Source: Prevotella sp. MGM1 (GTDB taxonomy: Bacteria; Bacteroidota; Bacteroidia; Bacteroidales; Bacteroidaceae). From it: 37,076 bases of DNA. Positions 18,043-26,952 of the stretch are shown one piece after another. The notes beneath the pieces are model-generated. The model had not been told where the DNA came from, searched no databases, and saw only the letters and a program-made list of their open reading frames with translations. How positions within the stretch are numbered: position 1 is the stretch's first letter; each line of letters opens with the position of its first letter. The stretch covers positions 1-37,076 of the forward strand of contig NZ_BEWV01000162.1 of the NCBI RefSeq assembly GCF_002933775.1. Direction: 5' to 3'. A program made the translations under genes and the position numbers.

Positions 18043-18056
18043 AATTGCAAATGATT

Positions 18057-18143
18057 ATTGGTTCGCGGTTTATGGTAATTCGTTTCGGAGTTTATTACTA
18101 TTCGTTTTGCGGTTTATGATAATTCGTTTTGCGGTTTATTATG
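18057..18143. repeat. 22 bp tandem repeat upstream of lgt
   Basis: Four head-to-tail copies of about 22 bp with consensus ATTCGTTTTGCGGTTTATGA followed by TA, at 18057, 18078, 18100 and 18122, and a degenerate fifth afterwards. They begin 15 bp before the lgt start codon. Unit size matches two DNA turns, so they could act on the lgt promoter, or vary in number between strains. Confidence 0.75.
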
Positions 18144-18195
18144 CTTTGGTTCGGGGTTCAGCCGATAAGTGTCGAGTCATGATTACTTTCATTTC

Positions 18196-18264
18196 TTGAA
18201 AGCACAGGCATAGCCGCCAAGCATATCTACTTACTCCATACTACTTACTGCACAACTCCTTGAT
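18196..18264. repeat. Diverged inverted repeat, copy b
   Basis: The reverse complement of 16854-16925 with small gaps and about one mismatch in four. The similarity continues more weakly to about 18300 (AGGAGTTTT words). It lies between the lgt promoter region and the ychF stop. Confidence 0.6.
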
Positions 18265-18320
18265 AAAGCGTTTGTCGTCAACTTCCAAACAAAAACTCCT
18301 TTAACTTTCCTCAAAAGAGC

Positions 18321-19424
18321 CTACACATTAAACCGGAAGTGCATGATGTCTCCGTCCTGAACGACGTATTCCTTGCCCTCGATGCCCAGCTTGCCGGCCT
18401 CCCGCACGGCGCTCTCGGAGCCGTATTGGATATAGTCTTCGTATTTGATTACCTCGGCGCGGATAAATCCTTTCTCGAAGTCCGTGTGTATCACGCCGGC
18501 GCATTGAGGCGCTTTCCAGCCCTTGCGGTATGTCCATGCCTTCACCTCCATCTCTCCTGCGGTGATGAATGTTTCGAGGTTAAGCAGCGAGTAGGCTTTC
18601 TTTATCAGTCGGTTCACGCCGCTTTCTTCCAGCCCCAGCTCGTCGAGGAACATCTGCTTGTCCTCATACGATTCCAGTTCGGCGATGTCTTCTTCCGTCT
18701 TTGCGGCGATAACCATCGCCTCGGCACCCTCTTCACGGGCCAGCTCCTCCACGCGGCGGGTCTTATCGTTGCCTGTCTTAGCGGCTGTCTCATCCACGTT
18801 GCATACGTATAACACCGGCTTGGCGGTAAGCAGAAAGAGGTTGCGCGCGGCCTCCTGCTCATCCTTACTCTCGAACTCCACGGTACGTGCGTTCTTTCCC
18901 TGTTCCAGCGCCGCTTTGTACGCTTCGAGCACTCCTACCTCTATTTTGGCCTCCTTGTTGTTGCCCACAGCGGCCACTTTGGCCTGCTTTTGCAGTCGAG
19001 CCTCTATCGTTTCGAGGTCTTTGAGTTGCAGTTCGGTGTCTATTATCTCCTTGTCGCGTATGGGGTCTATCGTTCCGTCTACGTGTGTGATGTTATCGTC
19101 GTCGAAACAGCGCAGCACGTGTATTATGGCATCCGTCTCGCGGATGTTTCCGAGAAACTTGTTTCCGAGACCTTCGCCTTTCGATGCACCCTTGACCAGT
19201 CCGGCGATGTCCACTATCTCGCACGTTGCCGGCACTATTCGCCCGGGGTGCACAATCTCGGCGAGCCGTGTCAGCCGCTCATCGGGCACGGTGATCACGC
19301 CCACATTGGGTTCTATCGTACAAAAAGGGAAATTGGCCGCCTGCGCCTTTGCGCTCGACAGACAGTTGAAAAGCGTGGACTTGCCCACATTGGGCAGTCC
19401 CACGATACCACATTTTAAAGCCAT
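18321..19424 (-). CDS. ychF: Redox-regulated ATPase YchF (OLA1 family)
   Basis: A 367-residue P-loop protein of the Obg-related group that prefers ATP to GTP and associates with ribosomes. The P-loop [11 protein letters not shown] (about residues 9-19), the switch [29 protein letters not shown], and the C-terminal TGS domain ending [11 protein letters not shown] are all clear. The altered base-recognition motif (NVDE instead of NKxD) fits the adenine preference of the family. It is transcribed alone from a good promoter. Confidence 0.97.
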   Translation of the reverse strand: MALKCGIVGLPNVGKSTLFNCLSSAKAQAANFPFCTIEPNVGVITVPDERLTRLAEIVHPGRIVPATCEIVDIAGLVKGASKGEGLGNKFLGNIRETDAIIHVLRCFDDDNITHVDGTIDPIRDKEIIDTELQLKDLETIEARLQKQAKVAAVGNNKEAKIEVGVLEAYKAALEQGKNARTVEFESKDEQEAARNLFLLTAKPVLYVCNVDETAAKTGNDKTRRVEELAREEGAEAMVIAAKTEEDIAELESYEDKQMFLDELGLEESGVNRLIKKAYSLLNLETFITAGEMEVKAWTYRKGWKAPQCAGVIHTDFEKGFIRAEVIKYEDYIQYGSESAVREAGKLGIEGKEYVVQDGDIMHFRFNV

Positions 19425-19543
19425 ATCTATTTTAAACGTTTAAATTCCGTATAGTCGAAACATCGCTGTCATATACCGGAGAACGGCACCGTGCGGTCAT
19501 GCGCTTGGCTTGTCTGCCTGCCGGGTGACCTGTGTTTCTTTTG

Positions 19544-19574
19544 CAAAGGTAGTCTAAATAGTATAAAAAGCAAA
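19544..19574 (-). promoter_or_regulatory. ychF promoter
   Basis: On the minus strand TTTG (19571-19574), a 19 bp spacer and TACCTTTG (19544-19551). The predicted leader is about 110 bases. Confidence 0.75.
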
Positions 19575-19681
19575 ATAAATAATGTTTTGTTTGCTTTCAG
19601 ACATGCAAAAGTTATTGTCGTCGTGCTCTGAAAACCATGGTGATACATGGCATGACAGCCGCTCGGACGTTTGTTTCCTGC

Positions 19682-20437
19682 TTACCGCTTTTTGGAACAT
19701 GCGGGGCAGGCGGTGCTTCTCCTCACGGCTATCTTCATGAAGTCCATCGTGCGGGCGTCGAACCGTAGAAGCCTGTCGGTCAGCAGGGTGCCCGTGCCCG
19801 TGAGATATTTCAGTGCCTCGGCGGCCTGTATCGTGCCGAGCATTCCCGCTATGGCGCCCAGCACCCCCGCCCCGGCCTTGGCTGGCATGACGTCGGGTGG
19901 GGGAGCGGAGCCGAAGATGCAGCGGTAGCATGCCGTGCCGGGCGTGTGTGTGAATGTGTGACCCTCAAACTCGAATATTGCGCCGTGGGAGAACGGTTTG
20001 CCTGTAGCCACGCAGAGGTCGTTGATGAGTATCTTGGCGGCGAAGTTGTCTGTGCCGTCTATCACGAAGTCATATCCGTCCATGATGTCCAGGGCATTGC
20101 TCTCCGTGAGCATCCCGTCGTGTGTGTGCACCGTGATGTTGGGGTTTATAGCTGTCATCCTTTGCCGTGCCGACTCGGTCTTCTGTATGCCCACCATCTC
20201 TGTGGTGTGTATCACCTGCCGTTGCAGGTTGGAGAGGTCTACCGTGTCGCCGTCGGCTATTCCTATTGTGCCCACTCCCGCCGCCGCGAGATACATCAGT
20301 ACGGGTGAGCCGAGTCCGCCCGCTCCGACCACGAGCACCCGCCCGCGCTTGATTTTCTCCTGGCCCTCGATGCCTATCTCAGGTAACAGTATATGCCGGC
20401 TGTACCGTTGCCGTTCCTCTTCCGTCAGGTGTGTCAT
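19682..20437 (-). CDS. MoeB/ThiF-family E1-like adenylyltransferase
   Basis: A 251-residue enzyme (start MTHLTEEERQRYSRH at 20435-20437; a longer upstream frame lacks family similarity and crosses the promoter). The Rossmann-like nucleotide site reads VLVVGAGGLGSPVLMYLAAA (about residues 34-53), then DGDTVDLSNLQRQ, the DGTDNFAAK metal/adenylate loop, and the zinc CxxC pairs ACYRCIF and ACPAC near the ends. Such proteins adenylate the C-terminus of a small sulfur carrier (MoaD in molybdopterin or ThiS in thiamine synthesis). No moa, moe or thi gene is adjacent, so MoeB versus ThiF cannot be decided. Confidence 0.92.
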   Translation of the reverse strand: MTHLTEEERQRYSRHILLPEIGIEGQEKIKRGRVLVVGAGGLGSPVLMYLAAAGVGTIGIADGDTVDLSNLQRQVIHTTEMVGIQKTESARQRMTAINPNITVHTHDGMLTESNALDIMDGYDFVIDGTDNFAAKILINDLCVATGKPFSHGAIFEFEGHTFTHTPGTACYRCIFGSAPPPDVMPAKAGAGVLGAIAGMLGTIQAAEALKYLTGTGTLLTDRLLRFDARTMDFMKIAVRRSTACPACSKKR

Positions 20438-20465
20438 ATAGCTTGTCTCGATGATTAAACATGTG

Positions 20466-20473
20466 CAAAGATA
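20466..20473 (-). promoter_or_regulatory. -7 element of the MoeB/ThiF-like gene
   Basis: TATCTTTG on the minus strand. No good TTTG is found at the -33 distance; the TTTCACGTGAAA palindrome occupies the spacer, a position where a bound protein could block transcription. Confidence 0.55.
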
Positions 20474-20476
20474 ATG

Positions 20477-20492
20477 CTTTTCACGTGAAACA
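20477..20492. promoter_or_regulatory. parS-like palindrome 1
   Basis: CTTTTCACGTGAAACA matches the general parS site TGTTTCACGTGAAACA at 14 of 16 positions, with an intact 12 bp core. It lies 40 bp upstream of the E1-like gene start. Confidence 0.5.
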
Positions 20493-20516
20493 TGTCCGCT
20501 TGTCGGGATAAAACGG

Positions 20517-20524
20517 TAACTTTG
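20517..20524 (+). promoter_or_regulatory. -7 element of the esterase gene
   Basis: TAACTTTG stands 33 bases before the ATG at 20557; the -33 element is weak. Confidence 0.45.
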
Positions 20525-20556
20525 CAGAAGACAAGCAAACTTAAAGACAACAAACA

Positions 20557-21561
20557 ATGAATATCGTTTCTGTATTTGGCACATGTCCGGCCTGTATTTG
20601 GCGTACTGTGTTTTCACGCATCGCCGCCATGCTGGCGTTTGTGTTTTTCGTTGCCGTCCCGGTAGGGGCGGGAGAACCGGATCCGCAGTTTGACGGACAC
20701 CGCCGCATAGACCTTTGGCAGGGTGTTAAGATGCCGAACAGCCGGGGGCTTCACATCACAGACTCCGTCAGCAACCATCGCACGTGGCGCATTGCCAGTC
20801 CGCGGCTATATGCCTTTCAGCCGTGTGCCGACGAGCGTACAAATACAGCCGTGATACTCATTCCCGGCGGAGGATATGCCAAGCAGGCATACGAGGCTGC
20901 CGGCATAACGATGGCCCGGTGGCTCAACAGTATAGGCATCACGGCGTTCGTATTGCTGCACCGTCTGCCCAACTCGCCCGACCTGACAAATGGCTGGGAA
21001 GCACCTGTGCAAGACGCGCAGCGCGCCGTGAGATATGTGCGTGCCAATGCGGCCGAGTATGGTATTGCTCCTGATCGCATAGGGGTCATGGGGTGCAGTG
21101 CCGGCGGCCATGTATGTGCCTGCGTGTCAACGATAGCCGACGACATGAGCCTTGCGGGCGACTCGCTCGACAGACACTCGTTCCGTCCCGACTTTGCGAT
21201 ACTCGTCAGTCCGGTGATAAGGATGACAGACGGCCTTGAAAAGCATTTCCTATGCTCCGAGGCGGGCAATGAGGAGCTGCTTGCCCGTTACAGCATGGAC
21301 CGCCACGTGACACCGGCCAATCCGCCTACACTGTTCATCCATGCGTCTGACGACCGCACGGTGAAACCCGTTCATAGCCTGTCGATGTATCAGGCGCTGA
21401 TAGACAAGGGTGTCACACGCTCGTCGATACACATATTTCCTTTCGGGCGGCACAGCATTGCCGTGCGCCGTCAGCCGGGCACGACGGCCCTATGGCCGGA
21501 GATTGCCGAGCGATGGATGGAGGAGACAGGGTTTCTCGAACCGCTGAAATACGGGAGATGA
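20557..21561 (+). CDS. Secreted alpha/beta-hydrolase (polysaccharide esterase-like)
   Basis: 334 residues. The N-terminus has a long signal peptide or anchor (hydrophobic ~22-38, AAMLAFVFFVAVPVGAGE). The fold is alpha/beta-hydrolase: oxyanion loop LIPGGGYAKQAYE (about 101-113), nucleophile elbow GCSAGG with Ser181, acid in HASDDRTVK (Asp265/266), and catalytic His in GRHS (His299). This arrangement is usual for the BD-FAE/acetyl-xylan esterase group, which removes acyl groups from plant or host glycans. It starts divergently from the E1-like gene and converges on polA. Substrate is inferred from family only. Confidence 0.85.
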   Translation: MNIVSVFGTCPACIWRTVFSRIAAMLAFVFFVAVPVGAGEPDPQFDGHRRIDLWQGVKMPNSRGLHITDSVSNHRTWRIASPRLYAFQPCADERTNTAVILIPGGGYAKQAYEAAGITMARWLNSIGITAFVLLHRLPNSPDLTNGWEAPVQDAQRAVRYVRANAAEYGIAPDRIGVMGCSAGGHVCACVSTIADDMSLAGDSLDRHSFRPDFAILVSPVIRMTDGLEKHFLCSEAGNEELLARYSMDRHVTPANPPTLFIHASDDRTVKPVHSLSMYQALIDKGVTRSSIHIFPFGRHSIAVRRQPGTTALWPEIAERWMEETGFLEPLKYGR

Positions 21562-21681
21562 AGAAAAAACGCTGTGTTTCACAGCTTTAAAATGTAATGA
21601 TAAAGTCACGTATTTAACACTTTGTTTTCTGCTGAACAGAGAAAGCGAAGACGATACGCACCGATATATGCAATGCTATAT

Positions 21682-21715
21682 GCCGCTTTTCGCCATAGAC
21701 GAAAAGCGGCGTTTT
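21682..21715 (+). terminator. Terminator between esterase and polA
   Basis: Perfect 11 bp stem (21682-21692 with 21700-21710) followed by GTTTTT on the plus strand. It can also act on the minus strand for polA, whose stop lies at 21748. A smaller hairpin (21571-21576 with 21580-21585) follows the esterase stop. Confidence 0.8.
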
Positions 21716-21747
21716 TCCGCGACGGGCATCCCCGTCGCATGGTGTTG

Positions 21748-24516
21748 TCAGTGTGCTTCGAGCCAGTTTGCGCCCCAGCCGCAGTCTGCCGTGAGCGGCA
21801 CTTTCATCTCGAAAGCTCCCTGCATCTCTTCAAGCACTATGCGCTCTACAAGCTCTTTCTCATCGGCCGGCACGCTGAAGTTGAGTTCGTCGTGTACCTG
21901 CAATATCATCTTGGCGCGCACTCCCTCGGCCTTGAAGCGGCGGTGTATGCGTATCATCGCCACTTTTATTATGTCGGCGGCCGTGCCCTGGATTGGGGCG
22001 TTTATGGCGTTGCGCTCCGCAAAGCCGCGCACGGTGGCGTTTCGCGAGTTTATGTCGGCCAGATAGCGTCTCCGTCCGAATAGCGTGTCCACGTAGCCTT
22101 GGCTACGTGCCGTCTCCTTGGCCTGCTCCATGTATTCATGCACGTGCGGGAACGTCTCGAAATAACCGTCTATCAGCTGTCTTGCCTCGTCACGGCCTAT
22201 GTTTAGCCGGTCGGCCAGTCCCCACACGGTGATGCCGTAGATGATGCCGAAGTTGGCCCGCTTGGCTTTTGTACGTTGGTCGCGCGTCACGCTGTCGATA
22301 GCCTCTTTGTATATCTTGGCTGCCGTGGCCGCGTGTATGTCGTGCCCCTCACGGAAAGCCTCGATCATGTTTTCGTCGCCGCTGAGGTGCGCCATGACGC
22401 GCAGTTCTATCTGGCTGTAATCGGCGGAGAAGAACAGGCAGCCAGGCTCCGGTATGAAAGCGCGGCGTATCTCTTTGCCGTCCTCGCCCCGCACGGGGAT
22501 GTTTTGCAGGTTGGGATCGCTCGAAGATAGTCGTCCGGTGGCCGTGACCGTCTGGTTGAACGACGTGTGTATGTGCCCGGTCCGGGCGTTGATGAGCTTC
22601 GGCAGGGCGTCCACGTATGTGCCCAGCAGTTTCTTTAACCCTCTGTGCGCCAGTATGTCGGCTACAATCTCGTGCTTGCCTTTCAGTGTTTGCAGCACAT
22701 CCTCGCTCGTGACATACTGTCCTGTTTTCGTCTTCTTGGGCTTCTCTATGATTTTCAGTTTGCCGAACAGTATGTCGCCAACCTGTCGTGGCGACGCGAT
22801 GTTGAACCGCTCGCCTGCCAGTTCGTATATCCGCCGTTCGAGTTCTTCCATCCGTGCGGTCAGTATGTTAGATGTTTCGGCCAGTGACCGGGTGTCTATC
22901 CGCACGCCGTTCATCTCCATTTCCGCCAGCACGGGCATGAGCGGCATCTCTATTTCGTGGAACAGTCGCTCGGCGCCGTACTTCTTTAATTCAGGTTCGA
23001 GCTTGTTTTTCAGTTTCAGTGTGATGTCGGCGTCCTCGGCGGCATACTCGTATACCTCAGTCGGTGTCAGGTCGCGCATGTTCTTCTGGTTCTTGCCTTT
23101 CGGGCCGATAAGCTCGTCTATGTGTATGGTCTTGTAGTTGAGATACACTTCGGCCATGTAGTCCATGTTGTGACGCAACTCCGGTTGTATGAGATAGTGG
23201 GCTATCATGGTGTCGAACATGGGGCCGGCCAAGGTCACGCCGTAGTTTGCCAGCACTTCAAGATCATACTTTATGTTTTGCCCTACCTTGACTATTTTAT
23301 CGTTTTCGTATATCGGTTTAAATATATTAACAATTCTTTGGGCTTCTTCACGGTTGGCCGGTACTGGCACGTAAAAAGCCTCATTTTCCTTTACGGCAAA
23401 GCTCAAACCGACCAATTCGGCGTCAATCGCGTTCATTGAGGTAGTCTCCGTGTCTAAACTGAGAATTTCTTTTGTAATAAAATAATCATAAATTTGATGC
23501 AAACCATCCTCTGTATCAATGAGTTGGTAGTCGTGAGGGGTCGTTTTAAGGCTCTCAAAACTCGAAAATTCCGCGCTGCCTGTGCTCTCGCCCGTATTTT
23601 CCGCAAATAAATCGAGTTGTGTATTATCGCTTTTTTGCTTATTTTCAGTTTTTTTTAGAAATTTGTTTGCAAAGCTTTTGAACTCCAACTCATCGAATAT
23701 TTTTCGCAGTTCGTCCTCGTCGGGGTCGGCCACTGCGAGAGAGTCGAGGTCGAGTGGGATGGGGACATCGGTCTTGATGGTGGCGAGGAACTTCGAGAAC
23801 ACAATCTGTTCACGGTTCTCTTCCACTTTCTTTTTTATGGCGCCTTTCAGCTTGTCGGTGTTTTCGAGCAGGTTTTCGATGCTTCCGAACTCGTTGATCA
23901 GTTTTGCGGCGGTCTTCTCTCCCACACCCGGGCATCCCGGAATATTGTCCGACGAGTCGCCCATCAGCCCGAGCAGGTCTATCACTTGCAGAGGCGACGA
24001 TATGCCATACTTCGCCTCCACCTCTTTCTCGCCCATTATCTCGTATCCCGCATTGCCGTGTCTCGGGCGATACATGTATACGTTCGGCCGGATGAGCTGG
24101 CCGTAGTCCTTGTCGGGTGTGAGCATGTATGTGGTGACGCCGGCTTCCGCCGCTTTCACGGCGAGTGTGCCTATGACGTCGTCCGCCTCATATCCTTCCG
24201 CCTCGATGACAGGTATGTTGAACGCCCTGAGCATGTCTTTGATGATAGGTACCGATGCCTTTATATCCTCGGGACATGCCTCCCGCTGTGCCTTATACTC
24301 GGGGTAGGCCTCGTGCCTGAATGTAGGGCCGGCGGGATCGAAAGCCACTCCTATATGGGTGGGTCTCTCTTTTGTGAGCACCTCGTTCAGAGTGTTTAGA
24401 AATCCCATTACCGCCGATGTGTTGAGGCCTTTCGAGTTAACTCTCGGGCTTCGTATCAGGGCGTAGTATGAGCGGTATATCAGCGCGTATGCGTCTATGA
24501 GGAAGAGTTTATCCAT
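21748..24516 (-). CDS. polA: DNA polymerase I
   Basis: 922 residues (start MDKLFLIDAYALIYRSYYAL at 24514-24516; the longer frame upstream lacks family similarity). Three parts are visible: an N-terminal 5'-3' exonuclease (AFDPAGPTFRHEAYPEYKAQ, DLLGLMGDSSDNIPGCPGVG); a proofreading 3'-5' exonuclease with an apparently intact LSLDTETTS motif; and the polymerase with DYSQIELRVMAHLSGD, KRANFGIIYGITVWG and the catalytic QVHDELNF. It removes primers and fills gaps in lagging-strand synthesis and repair. It diverges from the polyprenyl synthase gene with 86 bp between start codons. Confidence 0.98.
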   Translation of the reverse strand: MDKLFLIDAYALIYRSYYALIRSPRVNSKGLNTSAVMGFLNTLNEVLTKERPTHIGVAFDPAGPTFRHEAYPEYKAQREACPEDIKASVPIIKDMLRAFNIPVIEAEGYEADDVIGTLAVKAAEAGVTTYMLTPDKDYGQLIRPNVYMYRPRHGNAGYEIMGEKEVEAKYGISSPLQVIDLLGLMGDSSDNIPGCPGVGEKTAAKLINEFGSIENLLENTDKLKGAIKKKVEENREQIVFSKFLATIKTDVPIPLDLDSLAVADPDEDELRKIFDELEFKSFANKFLKKTENKQKSDNTQLDLFAENTGESTGSAEFSSFESLKTTPHDYQLIDTEDGLHQIYDYFITKEILSLDTETTSMNAIDAELVGLSFAVKENEAFYVPVPANREEAQRIVNIFKPIYENDKIVKVGQNIKYDLEVLANYGVTLAGPMFDTMIAHYLIQPELRHNMDYMAEVYLNYKTIHIDELIGPKGKNQKNMRDLTPTEVYEYAAEDADITLKLKNKLEPELKKYGAERLFHEIEMPLMPVLAEMEMNGVRIDTRSLAETSNILTARMEELERRIYELAGERFNIASPRQVGDILFGKLKIIEKPKKTKTGQYVTSEDVLQTLKGKHEIVADILAHRGLKKLLGTYVDALPKLINARTGHIHTSFNQTVTATGRLSSSDPNLQNIPVRGEDGKEIRRAFIPEPGCLFFSADYSQIELRVMAHLSGDENMIEAFREGHDIHAATAAKIYKEAIDSVTRDQRTKAKRANFGIIYGITVWGLADRLNIGRDEARQLIDGYFETFPHVHEYMEQAKETARSQGYVDTLFGRRRYLADINSRNATVRGFAERNAINAPIQGTAADIIKVAMIRIHRRFKAEGVRAKMILQVHDELNFSVPADEKELVERIVLEEMQGAFEMKVPLTADCGWGANWLEAH

Positions 24517-24578
24517 AATTCTATTTAATTTTAAGCGTAAAATTACGAAAAAATAATCAGTATACCGATAAAAATCAG

Positions 24579-24586
24579 TAATTTTG
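24579..24586 (+). promoter_or_regulatory. -7 element of the polyprenyl synthase gene
   Basis: TAATTTTG stands 16 bases before the ATG at 24603, so the transcript would have a leader of about ten bases or none. No clear -33 element. Confidence 0.45.
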
Positions 24587-24602
24587 TGCCAAATTAAATT
24601 CG

Positions 24603-25580
24603 ATGGACTATTTATCACTGATAAGGAAACCAATAGAAACCGAATTGAGCGATTTCATCGGATTGTTCAACGATTCGCTCACGCATACAGACGGACTTCT
24701 CTCACAGGCTTTGGAATATATTCGCCGCCGCACGGGCAAGCAAATGCGCCCCATGCTGATATTGCTGATGGCGAGAAACTACGGGCTTGTGACTGATGTG
24801 ACACAGAATGCAGCCGTGGGTCTTGAGCTGTTGCACACGGCAAGCCTCGTGCACGACGACGTGGTTGACGAGAGTTGCGAGCGGCGCGGGCAGGCATCAG
24901 TGAACGCCATGTACAACAATAAGGTGGCGGTGCTTGTGGGCGACTATCTGCTTTCAACGGCGTTGCTCCGGGTGGCCTGTACGAGAAACGCCACGATAGT
25001 GGAATATCTCTCGGAGCTTGGACGTGTTTTGGCAAGCGGAGAGATACTTCAGCTGTCCACCACACATAACCAGGAGATATCGGAAACCGTTTATTATCAG
25101 GTGATAAGGCAGAAGACAGCGGCGCTTTTCGAGGCCTGTTGCGCCATGGGGGCAATGTCTTCAGGTGCCTCTGTGTCGGGCATTGAGGAAGCAAAGGCAT
25201 TCGGACGCAATCTCGGCATCATCTTTCAGATAAGAGACGACATATTCGATTACTACGAGTCGCCCGAGATAGGCAAGCCCACGGGCAACGATATGGCCGA
25301 AGGAAAATTGACACTTCCCGTCATACATGCCTTGAAAGCTACAGGCGACGGGGCCATGCATGCGCTTGCCCTGCGGGTGCGCAACCGCATCGCCACCCAG
25401 GAAGAGATAAGCATGCTCATCGGTTTCGCAAAGGCGAATGGCGGAATAGAGTATGCCGAGAGCCGGATGAAAGACCTGCGGGGCGAATGTCTCGCTTTCA
25501 TAGACAGGTCTGTGGCTGCGGAAGACATAAAGACCGCGCTCAGGGCATACATCGATTTCGTGATAGAACGTAGCAAGTAA
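24603..25580 (+). CDS. Trans-polyprenyl diphosphate synthase
   Basis: A 325-residue all-helical prenyltransferase that adds isopentenyl diphosphate units to an allylic starter. The first aspartate motif is DDVVDE (Asp85, 86, 89) after LLHTASLVH, and the second is RDDIFDYY (Asp212, 213, 216). KQMRPMLILL carries the diphosphate-binding arginine. The family includes octaprenyl/solanesyl synthases for menaquinone side chains and geranyl(geranyl) synthases; chain length cannot be told from these motifs alone, though menaquinone side chains are a likely use in this group. Monocistronic, ended by a strong hairpin. Confidence 0.95.
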   Translation: MDYLSLIRKPIETELSDFIGLFNDSLTHTDGLLSQALEYIRRRTGKQMRPMLILLMARNYGLVTDVTQNAAVGLELLHTASLVHDDVVDESCERRGQASVNAMYNNKVAVLVGDYLLSTALLRVACTRNATIVEYLSELGRVLASGEILQLSTTHNQEISETVYYQVIRQKTAALFEACCAMGAMSSGASVSGIEEAKAFGRNLGIIFQIRDDIFDYYESPEIGKPTGNDMAEGKLTLPVIHALKATGDGAMHALALRVRNRIATQEEISMLIGFAKANGGIEYAESRMKDLRGECLAFIDRSVAAEDIKTALRAYIDFVIERSK

Positions 25581-25645
25581 GGGGATATAGCGGAGCAAAT
25601 AAGAAGATAGAACGAGGCAAATAGAAATATAGCAGGACATCATAG

Positions 25646-25688
25646 CAAAATGCACGGAAAGCGCTGTCATGGCTTTCCGTGCATTTTG
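25646..25688 (+). terminator. Terminator after the polyprenyl synthase gene
   Basis: Perfect 17 bp arms 25646-25662 and 25672-25688. The T-rich right arm (CATTTTG) and A-rich left arm allow action on both strands, also for deoC and its follower. Confidence 0.8.
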
Positions 25689-25735
25689 TGTTTGGTATCA
25701 TCATGCTTGTATGTATGAGGATAAAGCGCTGCCCG

Positions 25736-25896
25736 TCATCTTCCGCCGCTTATGATTTTGGTAATCGTGGGCATGGTTCTGCTCATCACATGATATATCA
25801 TCAGGCAAATGGCAATCGTTATTACCGGCACGGCAAAGAAAACGGCAATCAGCAGGTATGGAGATTGCGGGTGCGGTGCCGTTTATCCGTAAGCAT
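25736..25896 (-). pseudogene. Possible small membrane protein gene, frameshifted
   Basis: Just after the deoC stop (24 bp gap, same strand) an ATG (25894-25896) opens MLTDKRHRTRNLHTC and stops. In the neighbouring frame, open 25736-25882 but without a usable start, lies a convincing membrane helix followed by a basic tail: SPYLLIAVFFAVPVITIAIC, LMIYHVMSRTM, then ITKIISGGR. A one-base shift near 25870 would join them into a ~51-residue single-helix protein. It could be a genuine frameshift, a sequence error, or chance hydrophobicity. No family recognised. The rest of 25689-25920 shows no other gene. Confidence 0.35.
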
Positions 25897-25920
25897 TCCA
25901 ACGTTTCAAGACGTTTGTTC

Positions 25921-26856
25921 TCAGAAGAACTTGGTCTCTTCGCCCGTGATTTCGCTCAGCAGCATGTTGGCCAGCCTGCTCGTGCCGAGGCGGAACCATT
26001 GGTTGGTGAGCCATTTTTCGCCCAGCACCTCTTTCACTATCGTATAGTATATCAGTGCGTCCATCACGCTGTTGATGCCTCCGGCGGGCTTGAAACCTAT
26101 CTGTATGCCTGTTTTGTCGTAGTATTCCTTTATAGCCTGACACATCACGTAGGCGGCTTCGGGTGTTGCCGCGGGTTCGAGCTTGCCTGTCGATGTCTTT
26201 ATGTAGTCCGCTCCGGCATACATTGCCAGGATAGACGCTTTCTTGATGTTCTCGGCTGTTTTGAGGCATCCCGTTTCGAGAATGACCTTCATTTTCCTGT
26301 CGCCGCACACCTCTTTCAGCTCGCCGATTTCGTCGGCCACGCTCTCGTAGTCGCCGCTGAGAAACTTACCCACCGACATCACGATATCAATCTCTGTGGC
26401 GCCGTCTTTTATGGCGAGCGCAGTCTCGGCCACCTTGACCTCTATAACGGCCTGAGAAGACGGGAAACTGCCCGATACGCATGCTATTTCAACACCGTCC
26501 ACCTCGAGCGTCTCGCTCACCACGTCGGCAAAGCATGGATATACGCATACGGTGGCTATGTGGGGTAGGTCGGGGTATGTGTTGTCGAACTCGTTGACGC
26601 GCTCGGTGAACGCCATTACGCTTTCCGGTGAGTCGGTTGTTTTCAGTGTGGTAAGCTCGATGCTGCCCATAAGGAATTTTTTCACCTCGGGTGTGTCGTT
26701 CTCGTGTACTTTCTCTGCTATTATCTTCTTCACGGCCTCGCGCACGCTGTCGTCGGACGGTGCGCTGCCGTACTTACCGAGAGCTTCTTCGATCTTGCTC
26801 TTTCCGTGGGCATGCTCATGCCGCTGCCCGCATGTGTCTGAATGTCTTTCCGTCAT
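25921..26856 (-). CDS. deoC: Deoxyribose-phosphate aldolase
   Basis: A 311-residue class I aldolase that splits 2-deoxyribose-5-phosphate into glyceraldehyde-3-phosphate and acetaldehyde in deoxynucleoside breakdown. The Schiff-base lysine lies in GADYIKTSTGK (Lys220); GATEIDIVMSVGKFLSG and the C-terminal FRLGTSRLAN phosphate region are also typical. Compared with the family as I know it, it has an extra hydrophilic N-terminus rich in His and Cys (HSDTCGQRHEHAHGKSK). A later start would remove it, but no in-frame Met occurs before the conserved part. It is the third gene of dtd > MazG-like > deoC. Confidence 0.96.
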   Translation of the reverse strand: MTERHSDTCGQRHEHAHGKSKIEEALGKYGSAPSDDSVREAVKKIIAEKVHENDTPEVKKFLMGSIELTTLKTTDSPESVMAFTERVNEFDNTYPDLPHIATVCVYPCFADVVSETLEVDGVEIACVSGSFPSSQAVIEVKVAETALAIKDGATEIDIVMSVGKFLSGDYESVADEIGELKEVCGDRKMKVILETGCLKTAENIKKASILAMYAGADYIKTSTGKLEPAATPEAAYVMCQAIKEYYDKTGIQIGFKPAGGINSVMDALIYYTIVKEVLGEKWLTNQWFRLGTSRLANMLLSEITGEETKFF

Positions 26857-26952
26857 ATTCTTATTGTTTTTTTTGTTTGATTGTATGTTTATATATTGTT
26901 TTTCGTGGATTGTGAGTTGGATGATTGAGGGTGGGGCGGCTCAAGACTGTGT

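Noticed and set aside
18057..18143. CRISPR array
   Set aside because: Units are head-to-tail with no unique spacers between them, and no cas gene is present.
20438..20617. 60-residue N-terminal extension of the MoeB/ThiF-like protein
   Set aside because: The extension crosses the -7 element and parS-like site and has no family similarity; the internal ATG fits the family start.
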